Below, piece after piece: positions 25,886 to 33,723 of a DNA stretch of 64,000 bases. The translations under genes and the position numbers were made by a program. The stretch is from Azospirillum fermentarium (GTDB lineage Bacteria > Pseudomonadota > Alphaproteobacteria > Azospirillales > Azospirillaceae): contig NZ_JAOQNH010000001.1 in the NCBI RefSeq assembly GCF_025961205.1, positions 1,078,001 through 1,142,000 on the forward strand, given 5' to 3'. Each line of letters begins with the position of its first letter. Positions within the stretch are counted from its first letter, which is position 1. The notes under the pieces are model-generated. The model made no database searches, was not told where the DNA came from, and saw only the letters and a list, made by a program, of their open reading frames with translations.

Positions 25886-26671
25886 ATGACCGCACTTCAG
25901 GGCCGTTTCGTCTGGTACGAGCTGATGACCACCGACACCGCCGCCGCCGCGCGCTTCTACGGCGACGTGGTGGGGTGGGGCGCGCAGGACGCCGGCCATC
26001 CCGGCTTCTCGTACACCCTGCTGACCGCTGGCGGCGTGCCCCAGGCGGGGCTGATGGCGCTGGCCGACACCGGCAACCCGGACCGGACCCAGCCGGCCTG
26101 GATCGGGTCCGTCGCCGTGGACGACGTGGACGCCATGACCGCCCGCGTGGCGGCGGCCGGCGGCACCGTCCACCGCGATCCGGCGGACATTCCCACCGTG
26201 GGCCGCTTCTCGGTGGTGGCCGACCCGCAGGGGGCCGCCGTCGTGCTCTACCGTCCGGCGCCCGAATGTGCCGGCGCCCCGCCGGAGGGGGAAGCGGCCA
26301 TGGCCCCCGGCCACATCGGCTGGCACGAACTGCACGCCGCCGACGGCGCGGCCGCCTTCGCCTTCTACGCCGACCTGTTCGGCTGGACGGTGGTGGAGGA
26401 CATGGACATGGGGCCGATGGGCGTCTACCGCATCTTCGCGCCCGCGGGCGGGACCATGTGCGGCGGCATCCTGACCAAGACGCCGGAGGTGCCGGCCCCG
26501 GTGTGGCTCTATTATTTCAGCGTGGACGACATCGACGCCGCCAAGGGGCGGGTGGAGGCCGGCGGCGGCACGGTGGCCCACGGCCCCCATCAGGTGCCGG
26601 GCGGCATCTGGATTCTCCAGTGCCAGGATCCGCAGGGCGGATGGTTCGCCCTGGTCGGTCCCAGACAGTAA
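25886..26671 (+). CDS. Two-domain VOC (glyoxalase-like) protein
   Basis: A 261-residue protein with two tandem vicinal-oxygen-chelate domains: residues about 5-122 (FVWYELMTTDTAAAARFYGD) and 135-258 (IGWHELHAADGAAAFAFYAD). Both start with the FxxxEL/HEL metal-side strand and end with DPQG. VOC proteins include dioxygenases, epoxide or antibiotic resistance proteins and glyoxalases; the substrate is not readable. Coupled to DUF1579 and controlled by the adjacent MarR-type site, suggesting response to an electrophile or aromatic compound (inference). Confidence 0.85.
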   Translation: MTALQGRFVWYELMTTDTAAAARFYGDVVGWGAQDAGHPGFSYTLLTAGGVPQAGLMALADTGNPDRTQPAWIGSVAVDDVDAMTARVAAAGGTVHRDPADIPTVGRFSVVADPQGAAVVLYRPAPECAGAPPEGEAAMAPGHIGWHELHAADGAAAFAFYADLFGWTVVEDMDMGPMGVYRIFAPAGGTMCGGILTKTPEVPAPVWLYYFSVDDIDAAKGRVEAGGGTVAHGPHQVPGGIWILQCQDPQGGWFALVGPRQ

Positions 26672-26678
26672 GACGGTG

Positions 26679-27080
26679 TTACCGGGGCAGGCGCGGTTCC
26701 CGCGTCAGCCCCTTCTCCGCGATCTCGGCGAGGTAGGCGGCCCACAGCTCGTCCTGCCGCTCGCCCAGTTCGTAGAGGTAGTTCCAGGTGTAGATGCCGC
26801 TGTCGTGCAGGTCGTCGAACACCAGCTTGACGGCATAGTTGCCCACCGGCTCCACGCCGATGATGCCCACGTGGATCTTGCCGTGCTGGGTCACGCGCTG
26901 GGCGGGGCTGTGGCCCTGCACCTCCGCCGACGGGCTGAGCACCCGCAGGTATTCCGCCGGCAGCGCGAAGCGCGCGCCGTCGTCGAACGCGATCTCCAGC
27001 CGCTTTTCCGCCGATTTCAGGCGGATTTCCGTCGGCCAGTGGCGGGTGCCGGCGTTCTCGCTCGTCCCTCCGGTGCTCAC
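26679..27080 (-). CDS. DUF971 family protein
   Basis: A 133-residue protein with a DUF971 domain (the fold of the gamma-butyrobetaine hydroxylase N-terminal region): [39 protein letters not shown] and a late [17 protein letters not shown]. The domain often binds metal or assists Fe-S proteins. Its ATG overlaps the trm112 stop (ATGA). It is the last gene of the cnoX/LON-N/trm112 operon. Function unknown. Confidence 0.85.
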   Translation of the reverse strand: MSTGGTSENAGTRHWPTEIRLKSAEKRLEIAFDDGARFALPAEYLRVLSPSAEVQGHSPAQRVTQHGKIHVGIIGVEPVGNYAVKLVFDDLHDSGIYTWNYLYELGERQDELWAAYLAEIAEKGLTREPRLPR

Positions 27081-27331
27081 CGCTTGGTCCCCCCCTGGCC
27101 GTCCAGGGTGCGGGCCTCGTCGATCAGCATGATCGGGATGCCGTCGCGGATGGGATAGGCCAGCCCGGCGCGGTCGCTGATCAGCTCGCCACGCTCGGCG
27201 TCATAGCGCAGCGGCCCCTTGGTCAGCGGACAGACCAGGATTTCCAGCAGCTTGGGATCGACGCGCTGGGTGGGTTTCACCTCGGCGGGGCGAGTCTCGG
27301 CGGAACGGTCCTCGGGGGAATGGGCGCTCAT
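27077..27331 (-). CDS. Trm112/YcaR family protein
   Basis: An 84-residue protein with [17 protein letters not shown] and [16 protein letters not shown], the bacterial Trm112-like (YcaR) pattern. Only one Cys of the usual zinc pair remains near the start (VCPLTKG rather than CPxC), common in alphaproteobacteria. Bacterial Trm112-like proteins are thought to partner methyltransferases. The ATG at 27331 is used; the longer frame overlaps the preceding gene's end. Middle of a four-gene operon. Confidence 0.85.
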   Translation of the reverse strand: MSAHSPEDRSAETRPAEVKPTQRVDPKLLEILVCPLTKGPLRYDAERGELISDRAGLAYPIRDGIPIMLIDEARTLDGQGGTKR

Positions 27332-27368
27332 GGCAAACGGCCTCGCGGGGGGCGGCAGGGAAGGGGTG

Positions 27369-28055
27369 TCAGTGACGCCGGGGGGCGCAGTCGGCCCCCA
27401 CGGCACCGGTGTGGCCGTCGAGAATGGCCATCTCGATCAGCGTGATCAAGAGCTTACCACGCTCGGCGGCGTCGGGAGCCTCCAGCAGCGCCTGTTTCTC
27501 GCACGGCTCGAACGGGCAGATCATCGCCAGCGAGGTGATGAGCAGATCCTCCGGCGCGCACGCCAGGGATTCCCAGCTCGCCGACATGCCGTGCAGGGGA
27601 AAGAAGGACTTCAGCCCGTCCAGCAGCCGCTTGCGGTCCAGCCCCGGCGGGGCCGGCGGCTGCACGTCGCCGTCGAACCGGGTCCAGTCGGCCTCCACCC
27701 GGCGATAGCCGCGCGGCCCGTCCACCTCGCGGTGGATGGTGAAGCGGCTGACGCCGGTCAGCACGATCAGGAACCGTCCGTCGTCCGTCCGTTCGAACTG
27801 GCTGATGCGCCCGGCGCACCCGGTGGGGTACAGCGCCGGCGCGCGGCTGCGGCACTGCGGGTCGGCGGGCTGGATCATGCCGATCAGGCGGTCGCCGGCC
27901 ATGGCATCCTCCACCATCGCCAGATAGCGCGGTTCGAAGATGTTGAGCGGCAATCGCCCGCGCGGCAGCAGGAGAACCCCCGCCAGGGGGAACACCGGCA
28001 GCACGCGCGGCAGACGGACGGTGGACGGGTCGGGTGGGCTTCGGCTCATGCCCAT
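27369..28055 (-). CDS. LON N-terminal (substrate-binding) domain protein
   Basis: A 228-residue cytoplasmic protein consisting of only the LON N-domain: [26 protein letters not shown] followed by GMIQP, GCAGRI and [19 protein letters not shown]. There is no AAA+ or protease domain. Such stand-alone proteins are widespread and thought to bind protein substrates. It sits between cnoX and trm112, pointing to protein quality control. Start could be ATG 28055 or 28049. Confidence 0.88.
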   Translation of the reverse strand: MGMSRSPPDPSTVRLPRVLPVFPLAGVLLLPRGRLPLNIFEPRYLAMVEDAMAGDRLIGMIQPADPQCRSRAPALYPTGCAGRISQFERTDDGRFLIVLTGVSRFTIHREVDGPRGYRRVEADWTRFDGDVQPPAPPGLDRKRLLDGLKSFFPLHGMSASWESLACAPEDLLITSLAMICPFEPCEKQALLEAPDAAERGKLLITLIEMAILDGHTGAVGADCAPRRH

Positions 28056-28074
28056 CGAATATAGAACCGATCCA

Positions 28075-29016
28075 TCAACGGAACAGGAGCGACGACAGCC
28101 GGCGGCGCGTCTGCACCGTCAGCGGGTCGGTCGGCCCGAACACCTCGAAGAACTTGACGAGCTGCTTGCGCGCGCCGTCGTCGTTCCACGTGCGGTCGCG
28201 GCGCACCAGCTCCAGCAGCTCGTCCACCGCCGCTTCCCGGCGGTTGTTGGCGAACAGCGCCATGGCCAGATCGAAGCGGGCCTGATGGTCGTCCTTGTCG
28301 TGGGCCAGCTTTTCCATCAGCTCGGGGATCGGGCCGGCGGCCTTGGCCTGTTCGGCCACCTCCAGCGACGCCTTGACGGCGGCGATCTCGGCGCTCTTGG
28401 CGATGGCGGCGGGGGCGGATTTCAGCATCTGCTCCGCCTGGTCCGTCTCGCCCATGGCCAGGAAGCAGCGGATCATGCCGGCATAGGCCGCGGCGTTCTC
28501 CGGCTCGGCTTCCAGGATGGCGCTGTAGGTGTCGGCGGCGGCGGCGGTGTCACCGGCGGCCAGCGCCTCGCCGGCCTGGGCCAGCGCCTCGGCCACCACG
28601 GCGCCGGGATCGACCGGGCCGGCCAGCTTGATCAGCCGCTCGACAAAGGTCTTCACCTGCGATTCCGGCAGCGCCCCCTGGAACGCGTCCACCGGGCGGC
28701 CCTGGAAGAAGGCGTAGACGGCGGGGATCGACTGCACGCGGAGCTGCTGGGCGATCATGGGGTGCTTGTCGGTGTCGATCTTGACCAGCCGCACCGCGCC
28801 CTTGGCGGCTTTGACCGCCTTTTCCAGAACGGGGCCGAGCTGCTTGCACGGGCCGCACCACGGCGCCCAGAAATCGACGATGACCGGCACCTCGGACGAG
28901 GCCTGGATCACGTCGGCCATGAACGTGCGGTCGGAACCGTCCTTGATGATGTCCGCACCGGCACCGGCGGGGGCGCCGGGGGCCATGGACGGCGTGTTGG
29001 GAGACGTGGGGAACAT
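28075..29016 (-). CDS. cnoX: Thioredoxin-TPR chaperone CnoX (YbbN)
   Basis: A 313-residue protein with an N-terminal thioredoxin domain (about 25-135; active site WAPWCGPCK, C54 and C57) and C-terminal TPR-like helices (about 150-310). In E. coli CnoX is a holdase that protects substrates from oxidation and passes them to chaperones; here both Cys residues are present, so redox activity is possible. First gene of the operon with LON-N, trm112 and DUF971. Confidence 0.9.
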   Translation of the reverse strand: MFPTSPNTPSMAPGAPAGAGADIIKDGSDRTFMADVIQASSEVPVIVDFWAPWCGPCKQLGPVLEKAVKAAKGAVRLVKIDTDKHPMIAQQLRVQSIPAVYAFFQGRPVDAFQGALPESQVKTFVERLIKLAGPVDPGAVVAEALAQAGEALAAGDTAAAADTYSAILEAEPENAAAYAGMIRCFLAMGETDQAEQMLKSAPAAIAKSAEIAAVKASLEVAEQAKAAGPIPELMEKLAHDKDDHQARFDLAMALFANNRREAAVDELLELVRRDRTWNDDGARKQLVKFFEVFGPTDPLTVQTRRRLSSLLFR

Positions 29017-29109
29017 GGCGTCAGCTTTCCGTTTCAGACGGTTGTTAGAAATGAGGCGCCGCCGGAGCGGGACAAGAGGCGGGGGCGGCCACTTTCTGCC
29101 GCACCCCCG

Positions 29110-29652
29110 TCATTTCCCCTCTCCCGGCCGCCCGAAATCGACGATGCGCGGCTCGTGTCCGCACGCACGGATGAAGCGCAGCAGCCCGTCGGGCGTCACC
29201 GCGGTGGTGCGGTCGTTGACCAGCGGGTGATAGTGCAGCGGGTCGAATTCCATCATCGCCTGCTGCAGCACCACATTGACCCGCCGCCCGGTGTCGTTGA
29301 CGAGCGCGAACGGCGTCACCGATCCGGGCCGGACCCCCAGATGCTCCCACAGCCGGTCGGGCGAGGCGAAGGACAGCCGGGCCGATCCGATGATCCGGTC
29401 CAGGCTGTTCAGCGCGACCGGCGCCTCCTCCAGCGCCACCACCAGCCAGAACTGCCCCTTCTTGTCCTTCAGGAACAGGTTCTTGCAATGGCCGCCGGGC
29501 AGGTCGCCGCGGTGGGCCCGGCTTTCCTCCACCGTGAAGGCGGGGGCGTGATGGTGGGTGACGTGGCCGATCCCCAGCGCCGTCAGCCGCGCCAGCAGCG
29601 CGTCGGGGGATGTGGGCGGAGGCCCGCAATCGGTGAGTGGCGGTGTGTCCAT
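29110..29652 (-). CDS. YbaK/ProXp-type aminoacyl-tRNA deacylase
   Basis: A 180-residue INS-like deacylase that hydrolyses mischarged tRNA (typically Ala- or Cys-tRNA-Pro). Family signs: HHHAPAFTVEESRAHRGDLPG, the catalytic Lys in GHCKNLFLKDKKG, and GSVTPFALVND. The ATG at 29652 is chosen from the ORF because residues before it do not fit the family. It is divergent from the tRNA-Gly genes. Editing in trans is inferred; which tRNA is not readable. Confidence 0.88.
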   Translation of the reverse strand: MDTPPLTDCGPPPTSPDALLARLTALGIGHVTHHHAPAFTVEESRAHRGDLPGGHCKNLFLKDKKGQFWLVVALEEAPVALNSLDRIIGSARLSFASPDRLWEHLGVRPGSVTPFALVNDTGRRVNVVLQQAMMEFDPLHYHPLVNDRTTAVTPDGLLRFIRACGHEPRIVDFGRPGEGK

Positions 29653-29716
29653 ACCCGCCGTTTTACCGTGCCGCGGGAGGGCCGTCCAGCCGCTCAAAAA
29701 AAAACGAAAAATGTGC

Positions 29717-29744
29717 TTGCATCGTTTTTCGCGATGAGTATAGT
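29717..29744 (+). promoter_or_regulatory. Sigma-70 promoter of the tRNA-Gly genes
   Basis: TTGCAT (29717-29722), a 16-bp spacer and TATAGT (29739-29744), in an AT-rich stretch about 110 bp before the first tRNA. Confidence 0.6.
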
Positions 29745-29856
29745 CCGCCCCACGCCGCCGGACGGAACGGGGCGCTGAACGAAACGACGGACAAAACTGA
29801 AGAAACTCAGTGAGTTCGCCAGGTTCGGCACCGGGAAGGATGGTTCGCAGCGGAGC

Positions 29857-29931
29857 GCGGGCGTAGCTCAGGGGTAGAGCACAACCTTGCCAAGGTTGGG
29901 GTCGAGGGTTCGAATCCCTTCGCCCGCTCCA
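29857..29931 (+). tRNA. tRNA-Gly (GCC)
   Basis: A 75-nt cloverleaf with encoded CCA. Acceptor GCGGGCG pairs with CGCCCGC; the anticodon loop is TTGCCAA with anticodon GCC, stem CAACC/GGTTG; the T-loop is TTCGAAT with stem GAGGG/CCCTT. Reads GGC and GGU. Confidence 0.97.
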
Positions 29932-29991
29932 GTCTCTCGAAAGAGAGGCGACTGCGAAAAGACGGTGTGACACGATGGACGCGTGATGAAC

Positions 29992-30066
29992 GCGGGCGTA
30001 GCTCAGGGGTAGAGCACAACCTTGCCAAGGTTGGGGTCGAGGGTTCGAATCCCTTCGCCCGCTCCA
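29992..30066 (+). tRNA. tRNA-Gly (GCC), second identical copy
   Basis: Identical in all 75 nt to the copy 60 bp upstream, with encoded CCA. The two probably share one transcript from the upstream promoter. Confidence 0.97.
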
Positions 30067-30088
30067 TCGTCCCAAAATTCGACTGCCA

Positions 30089-30119
30089 ACGGGCCGCTTG
30101 AGATCGTCAAGCGGCCCGT
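30089..30119 (+). terminator. Hairpin after the tRNA pair
   Basis: ACGGGCCGCTTGA and TCAAGCGGCCCGT form a perfect 13-bp stem with a 5-nt loop, 22 nt after the second tRNA. The T-tract is weak. Confidence 0.6.
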
Positions 30120-30223
30120 GGCCGTTTCGGCGTTTGCCGAACCCGGTGCTGCGCCCCGTCTTGAAGTCCAGCCCGTCGCGGCATATCTTCCGATCTGTCG
30201 GAAGATTTATGCTGGGGACTGTC

Positions 30224-30877
30224 ATGGGGTTGACTGCGGAATTGCTGAGACCGGCTGAGGCCGCCGTCGTTGCCCGCGTGCCGGTGCGGGATGTCAACCG
30301 GGCCATCGATGAACACATTCTGCCGGATGATTTCTTCTCGCTCGACGATGGCCGCCATGTCGCCGCCATGGCCTGTCCGCTCATCGCCTTTTATGTGGAC
30401 AGCGCCCGGCGCCTGACCGCCGAGGAGCGTTTGTTCACCATCCGGGAGGCTGGCGGGCGCCTGCGCGGGTTCCAGGCCCGTGCCCTTGCGTCTCTTCGGG
30501 ATGAGGATTGGACCGTGCGGGACGGTTTCCTGACGATCGATCTGGCACCCTTCATCGAGCGCACGACCGAACGCCTGGACCGGCTGGCCGCCGCCCGTGC
30601 CCTGGCCGTGTCCGATCCGGGCATTCTGGGCGGCACGCCCGTCATCCGGGGCACGCGCGTTCCCGTTCACGATGTGGCAGCGTCGGTTGCCGCGGGGCTT
30701 TCCATGGACCAGATCCTGGCGGCATACCCCTCGTTGGATACCGCCACGGTCGAGCTTGCCATGTTCTACGCCGAAGCGAACCCCGTGCGGGGGCGGCCCA
30801 GAGCCGCCGAGGGGCTGCCCGCCGGGGCCGTCATCGTCACCGACCGCCGGGTGGCGCGCCGCAGGAAAGCCGGATGA
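30224..30877 (+). CDS. DUF433-domain antitoxin-like protein
   Basis: A 217-residue protein. The C-terminal third is a DUF433 helix-turn-helix domain: DPGILGGTPVIRGTRVPVHDV, then AYPSLDTATVELAMFYAEANP. The N-terminal two-thirds resembles a second winged helix or MerR-like DNA-binding region (RPAEAAVVARVPVRDVNRAID). Stops in ATGA with the next gene's start. DUF433 proteins pair with DUF5615 PIN-like nucleases in toxin-antitoxin-type loci, so this is the likely antitoxin and autoregulator. The ATG at 30224 is the best in-frame start; ribosome site weak. Confidence 0.8.
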   Translation: MGLTAELLRPAEAAVVARVPVRDVNRAIDEHILPDDFFSLDDGRHVAAMACPLIAFYVDSARRLTAEERLFTIREAGGRLRGFQARALASLRDEDWTVRDGFLTIDLAPFIERTTERLDRLAAARALAVSDPGILGGTPVIRGTRVPVHDVAASVAAGLSMDQILAAYPSLDTATVELAMFYAEANPVRGRPRAAEGLPAGAVIVTDRRVARRRKAG

Positions 30878-31290
30878 AGTTCCTGATCGACGAATGCCTC
30901 AGCCCGGCCCTGGCGAAGCTGGCCCAAGCCGAGGGGTATGGCGGGGCCTCTCATGTGGTCTGGCTGGGATGTGCCGGATGGAAGGATTGGGAACTCAAGC
31001 CCTTCATTCTTGATGGCGATTGGACCTTCGTCACCAAGAACGCGGTGGATTTCCGCGGCCCGGCGGACAGGCCGGGGGCAAAGGGCCAATATGCCGACGT
31101 TGCCATCCATGCCGGGCTGATCTGCCTCAACGGGCCGCCCGGCATGAATTTGGATATGCAGATCGAGCTGTTCGAGCAGGCATTGGAAGAGTTGGCCGAT
31201 GGCAGCGATCTTGTGAATCAGGTCTTGGAAATCACGCTGCATGAGGAGGTTTTGCATGTCCGGCGCTATTCCCTTCCTGACGATACTTGA
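30874..31290 (+). CDS. DUF5615 PIN-like toxin candidate
   Basis: A 138-residue protein. MKFLIDECLSPALAKLA supplies the first acidic residues (D6, E7) and WTFVTKNAVDFRG the later Asp of the PIN-like site. DUF5615 proteins are predicted ribonucleases neutralised by DUF433 partners. It overlaps its partner by 4 bp and its 3' end overlaps the convergent phhA by 25 bp. Located just after tRNA genes, a common place for mobile two-gene modules. Toxicity is predicted from family only. Confidence 0.8.
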   Translation: MKFLIDECLSPALAKLAQAEGYGGASHVVWLGCAGWKDWELKPFILDGDWTFVTKNAVDFRGPADRPGAKGQYADVAIHAGLICLNGPPGMNLDMQIELFEQALEELADGSDLVNQVLEITLHEEVLHVRRYSLPDDT

Positions 31291-32159
31291 GTGTTGCGAA
31301 GCAGGGCTTTCCCCCGCCTGGCCCGGTGGTAATCCCCGGTGCCGCGGTGGAACACCCGGTCGGTGGGCAGGACCGTTCCGGCGGGCAGGGGGGCGTGCGT
31401 CTTCAGCGTTTCGAACAGCGGCGTCAGATCTCCGGCGATGCTGCCGAAAAGCTGGTCGAAACTGTCGATGACCATATAGGTCTCCTGATAATCGTCGATG
31501 CGGTAATCGGTCCCCATCACCCGCCCGGCGTCGAAGCCGATGCGGTTGGGGGAGGCATCGTCCAGGCACCACACCGATTCCCCCGCCGACGACACGATGC
31601 CGGCGCCGAAGATGCGCAGCCCCGCCGGTGTCGCCATCAGCCCGAATTCCACCGTGTACCAATAAAGCCGCCCGATGAAATCCAGCGCCCCCCGCCGCGC
31701 GGCCCGCTGCGCCACCTGTCCATAGCGTTGCAGGTAATCGGCGAACACCGGGTTCAGCAGCAGCGGCACATGGCCGAACAGGTCGTGGAACAGGTCCGGC
31801 TCCTCCAGATAATCCATCTGTTCGGGCCGCCTGATCCACACCGTCACGGGAAAACGGCGGCTGGCCAGATGCTCGAAGAACACATCCCCCGGCACCAGCC
31901 CCGGCACCGCCACGATGCGCCAGCCGGTGGCCGGTTCCAGCACCGCCGTCAGCCGGGCGAAATCGGGGATGGAGTCGGGGGAGATCGCCAGCGCGTGCAG
32001 CGCGTCGAGGAATTCCGGCACCACCCGCCCCGGCAGCAGCGCGTCCTGGCGGCGGTACAGCGTTTGCCACACCCGGTGGTCGGCGGCGGTGTAGCCGGCC
32101 CAGTCCTGATCGACGGTCCAGTCGGGGCGGGTGCCCGGCGGGGGGGCGGTGGCGGCCAT
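31266..32159 (-). CDS. phhA: Phenylalanine 4-monooxygenase
   Basis: Non-haem iron, pterin-dependent hydroxylase making tyrosine from phenylalanine. The iron triad is H125 and H130 (LFHDLFGHVPLL) with E171 (WYTVEFGL). 297 residues, the usual size for the single-domain bacterial enzyme. AGGAGG lies 6 nt before the ATG at 32159. No pterin-recycling gene (phhB) is adjacent. It ends inside the convergent toxin-like gene, so antisense overlap at the 3' ends is possible. Confidence 0.94.
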   Translation of the reverse strand: MAATAPPPGTRPDWTVDQDWAGYTAADHRVWQTLYRRQDALLPGRVVPEFLDALHALAISPDSIPDFARLTAVLEPATGWRIVAVPGLVPGDVFFEHLASRRFPVTVWIRRPEQMDYLEEPDLFHDLFGHVPLLLNPVFADYLQRYGQVAQRAARRGALDFIGRLYWYTVEFGLMATPAGLRIFGAGIVSSAGESVWCLDDASPNRIGFDAGRVMGTDYRIDDYQETYMVIDSFDQLFGSIAGDLTPLFETLKTHAPLPAGTVLPTDRVFHRGTGDYHRARRGKALLRNTQVSSGRE

Positions 32160-32273
32160 GGCGTCCTCCTGTACCCTTTTCCATAAGGATGGGAACACGG
32201 CACGGGGTTTGACAGGCAGGGGGCCGGCGGGGAAATCTCGGGCGCCGATCATCTCACCGGAAGGGGTACCGCC

Positions 32274-32951
32274 ATGGACGATGTTGCAGACGTGGGGGCC
32301 GGCGCGGATACGGGCGGGCCGCCCCGTTTCGATGGGGATTTCCGCGCGCGTTTCGCCAGCCTGCTGCGCTGGCGCCGCGACGTGCGGCGGTTCCGCACCG
32401 ATCCGCTGCCGCCCGGCACCGCCGAACGGCTGGTGGAGGCGGCGGCCCTGGCCCCGTCGGTGGGGTTCTGCCAGCCGTGGCGGTTCGTGCGGGTGGACCA
32501 CCCCGACCGGCGGGCGGCGGTGCGGGACAGCTTCCTGGCCTGCAACCGCGCGGCGCTGGAAAGCTACGACGACGAGCGCCGCCGCCTCTATGCCCAACTG
32601 AAGCTGGAGGGGATGGACCGCGCACCCTTGCAGATCGCCGTCTTCGCCGACGAGGTGACGGGCGTGGGCCGCGGCCTGGGGCGGCGGACCATGCCCGAGA
32701 CCCTGCGCTATTCCGCCGTGCTGGCGGTCCACACCCTGTGGCTGGCCGCAAGGGTGGAGGGGATCGGCGTCGGCTGGGTGTCGATCCTCGATCCCGAGGC
32801 CGTCACCCATGCCCTGGACGTGCCGGCGGGGTGGTCGCTGATCGCCTATCTGTGCATCGGCTATCCCGAGGTGGAATCCGACCGGCCCGAGCTTCAGCGC
32901 GCCGGGTGGGAGCAGCCGGACGGGGCCGCGCGCACCATTTTGCAGCGGTAG
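32274..32951 (+). CDS. bluB: 5,6-dimethylbenzimidazole synthase BluB
   Basis: Flavin-destroying nitroreductase-fold enzyme that converts reduced FMN with oxygen into the lower ligand of cobalamin. 225 residues. Features: LRWRRDVRRFRTDPLPP at the start, APSVGFCQPWRFV, and the BluB-specific GRGLGRRTMPETLRYS and WVSILDPE. Implies an oxygen-dependent B12 nucleotide-loop route. No cobalamin riboswitch was found in its 114-bp leader. Confidence 0.93.
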   Translation: MDDVADVGAGADTGGPPRFDGDFRARFASLLRWRRDVRRFRTDPLPPGTAERLVEAAALAPSVGFCQPWRFVRVDHPDRRAAVRDSFLACNRAALESYDDERRRLYAQLKLEGMDRAPLQIAVFADEVTGVGRGLGRRTMPETLRYSAVLAVHTLWLAARVEGIGVGWVSILDPEAVTHALDVPAGWSLIAYLCIGYPEVESDRPELQRAGWEQPDGAARTILQR

Positions 32952-32963
32952 CCGTGAGGGGGG

Positions 32964-33626
32964 TCACGCCTCGTCGGGGTTCTGGCCGTACTTCATGCGG
33001 CGCATCTTCTCCTGCACCCGCGCGATCTCCTCGTCGGGCAGGATGACCGGCTGGCCCAGCGTCAGGGCGTGGACGTACTGGCGGGCCAGGGTTTCCACCT
33101 CCACCGCCAGGGCCAGCGCGGCTTTCAGCGACCCGCCCAGCGCCAGCAGACCGTGGTTGGCCAGCAGGCAGGCGGTGCGGTCCTCCAATGCTGCCAGCGC
33201 GTTGTCGGACAGCGCTTGCGTACCGAAGGTGGCGTAACCGCCGCAGCGGATGTCCGGCCCGCCGGCCAGCGCCACCATATAATGGAAGGGCGGGATCGGT
33301 TTGCGGTGGACCGCCAGCACGGTGCAGAAGGTGGGGTGGGCGTGGACCACCGCCTCCACATCCCGGCGGGCGGCCAGGATGTCGCGGTGGAACCGCCATT
33401 CCGACGAGGGCCGGCGGTCCCCGCTCCACGACCCGTCAAAGGCCATTTCCACCACGTCTTCCACCTGCATCTCGTCATAGGGCAGGCTGGACGGGGTGAT
33501 GAGGAACCCGTCCCCCGCCCGCACCGACAGATTGCCCGAGGCCCCCTGGTTGATGCCCAGCCGGTTCATGGCCTGCCCCGTCTCGATGATGGCGCGGCGC
33601 AGGGGCAGGTGGGCGATGGCGGTCAT
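32964..33626 (-). CDS. Class II aldolase/adducin family protein
   Basis: A zinc-dependent aldolase-fold protein of 220 residues, like fuculose-phosphate or ribulose-phosphate aldolases. Zinc ligands: H-x-H in VVHAHPTFCTVLA and the later His in NHGLLALGG; the N-terminal NQGASGNLSVR is the phosphate-binding region and E76 (SSEWRFHRDI) is the likely base. It should cleave a sugar phosphate into dihydroxyacetone phosphate or glycolaldehyde plus an aldehyde; the substrate is unclear. No sugar-kinase neighbours. Confidence 0.85.
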   Translation of the reverse strand: MTAIAHLPLRRAIIETGQAMNRLGINQGASGNLSVRAGDGFLITPSSLPYDEMQVEDVVEMAFDGSWSGDRRPSSEWRFHRDILAARRDVEAVVHAHPTFCTVLAVHRKPIPPFHYMVALAGGPDIRCGGYATFGTQALSDNALAALEDRTACLLANHGLLALGGSLKAALALAVEVETLARQYVHALTLGQPVILPDEEIARVQEKMRRMKYGQNPDEA

Positions 33627-33723
33627 GGGGCGGCCTCCGGGATGGGGATGATCGGGGTTTGGAGTCCGCCCGCCGGGCCGCCGTTTGTCAACGGGGGGCG
33701 GCGTCCGCCCCCCCGCTTCGGCA

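Noticed and set aside
29110..30384. The extended 424-codon frame of the YbaK-type gene running through the tRNAs
   Set aside because: The part above 29652 is antisense to two tRNA genes; the deacylase family begins at the ATG at 29652.
32160..32273. A cobalamin riboswitch in front of bluB
   Set aside because: No B12-box-like conserved core was found, and the leader is too short.
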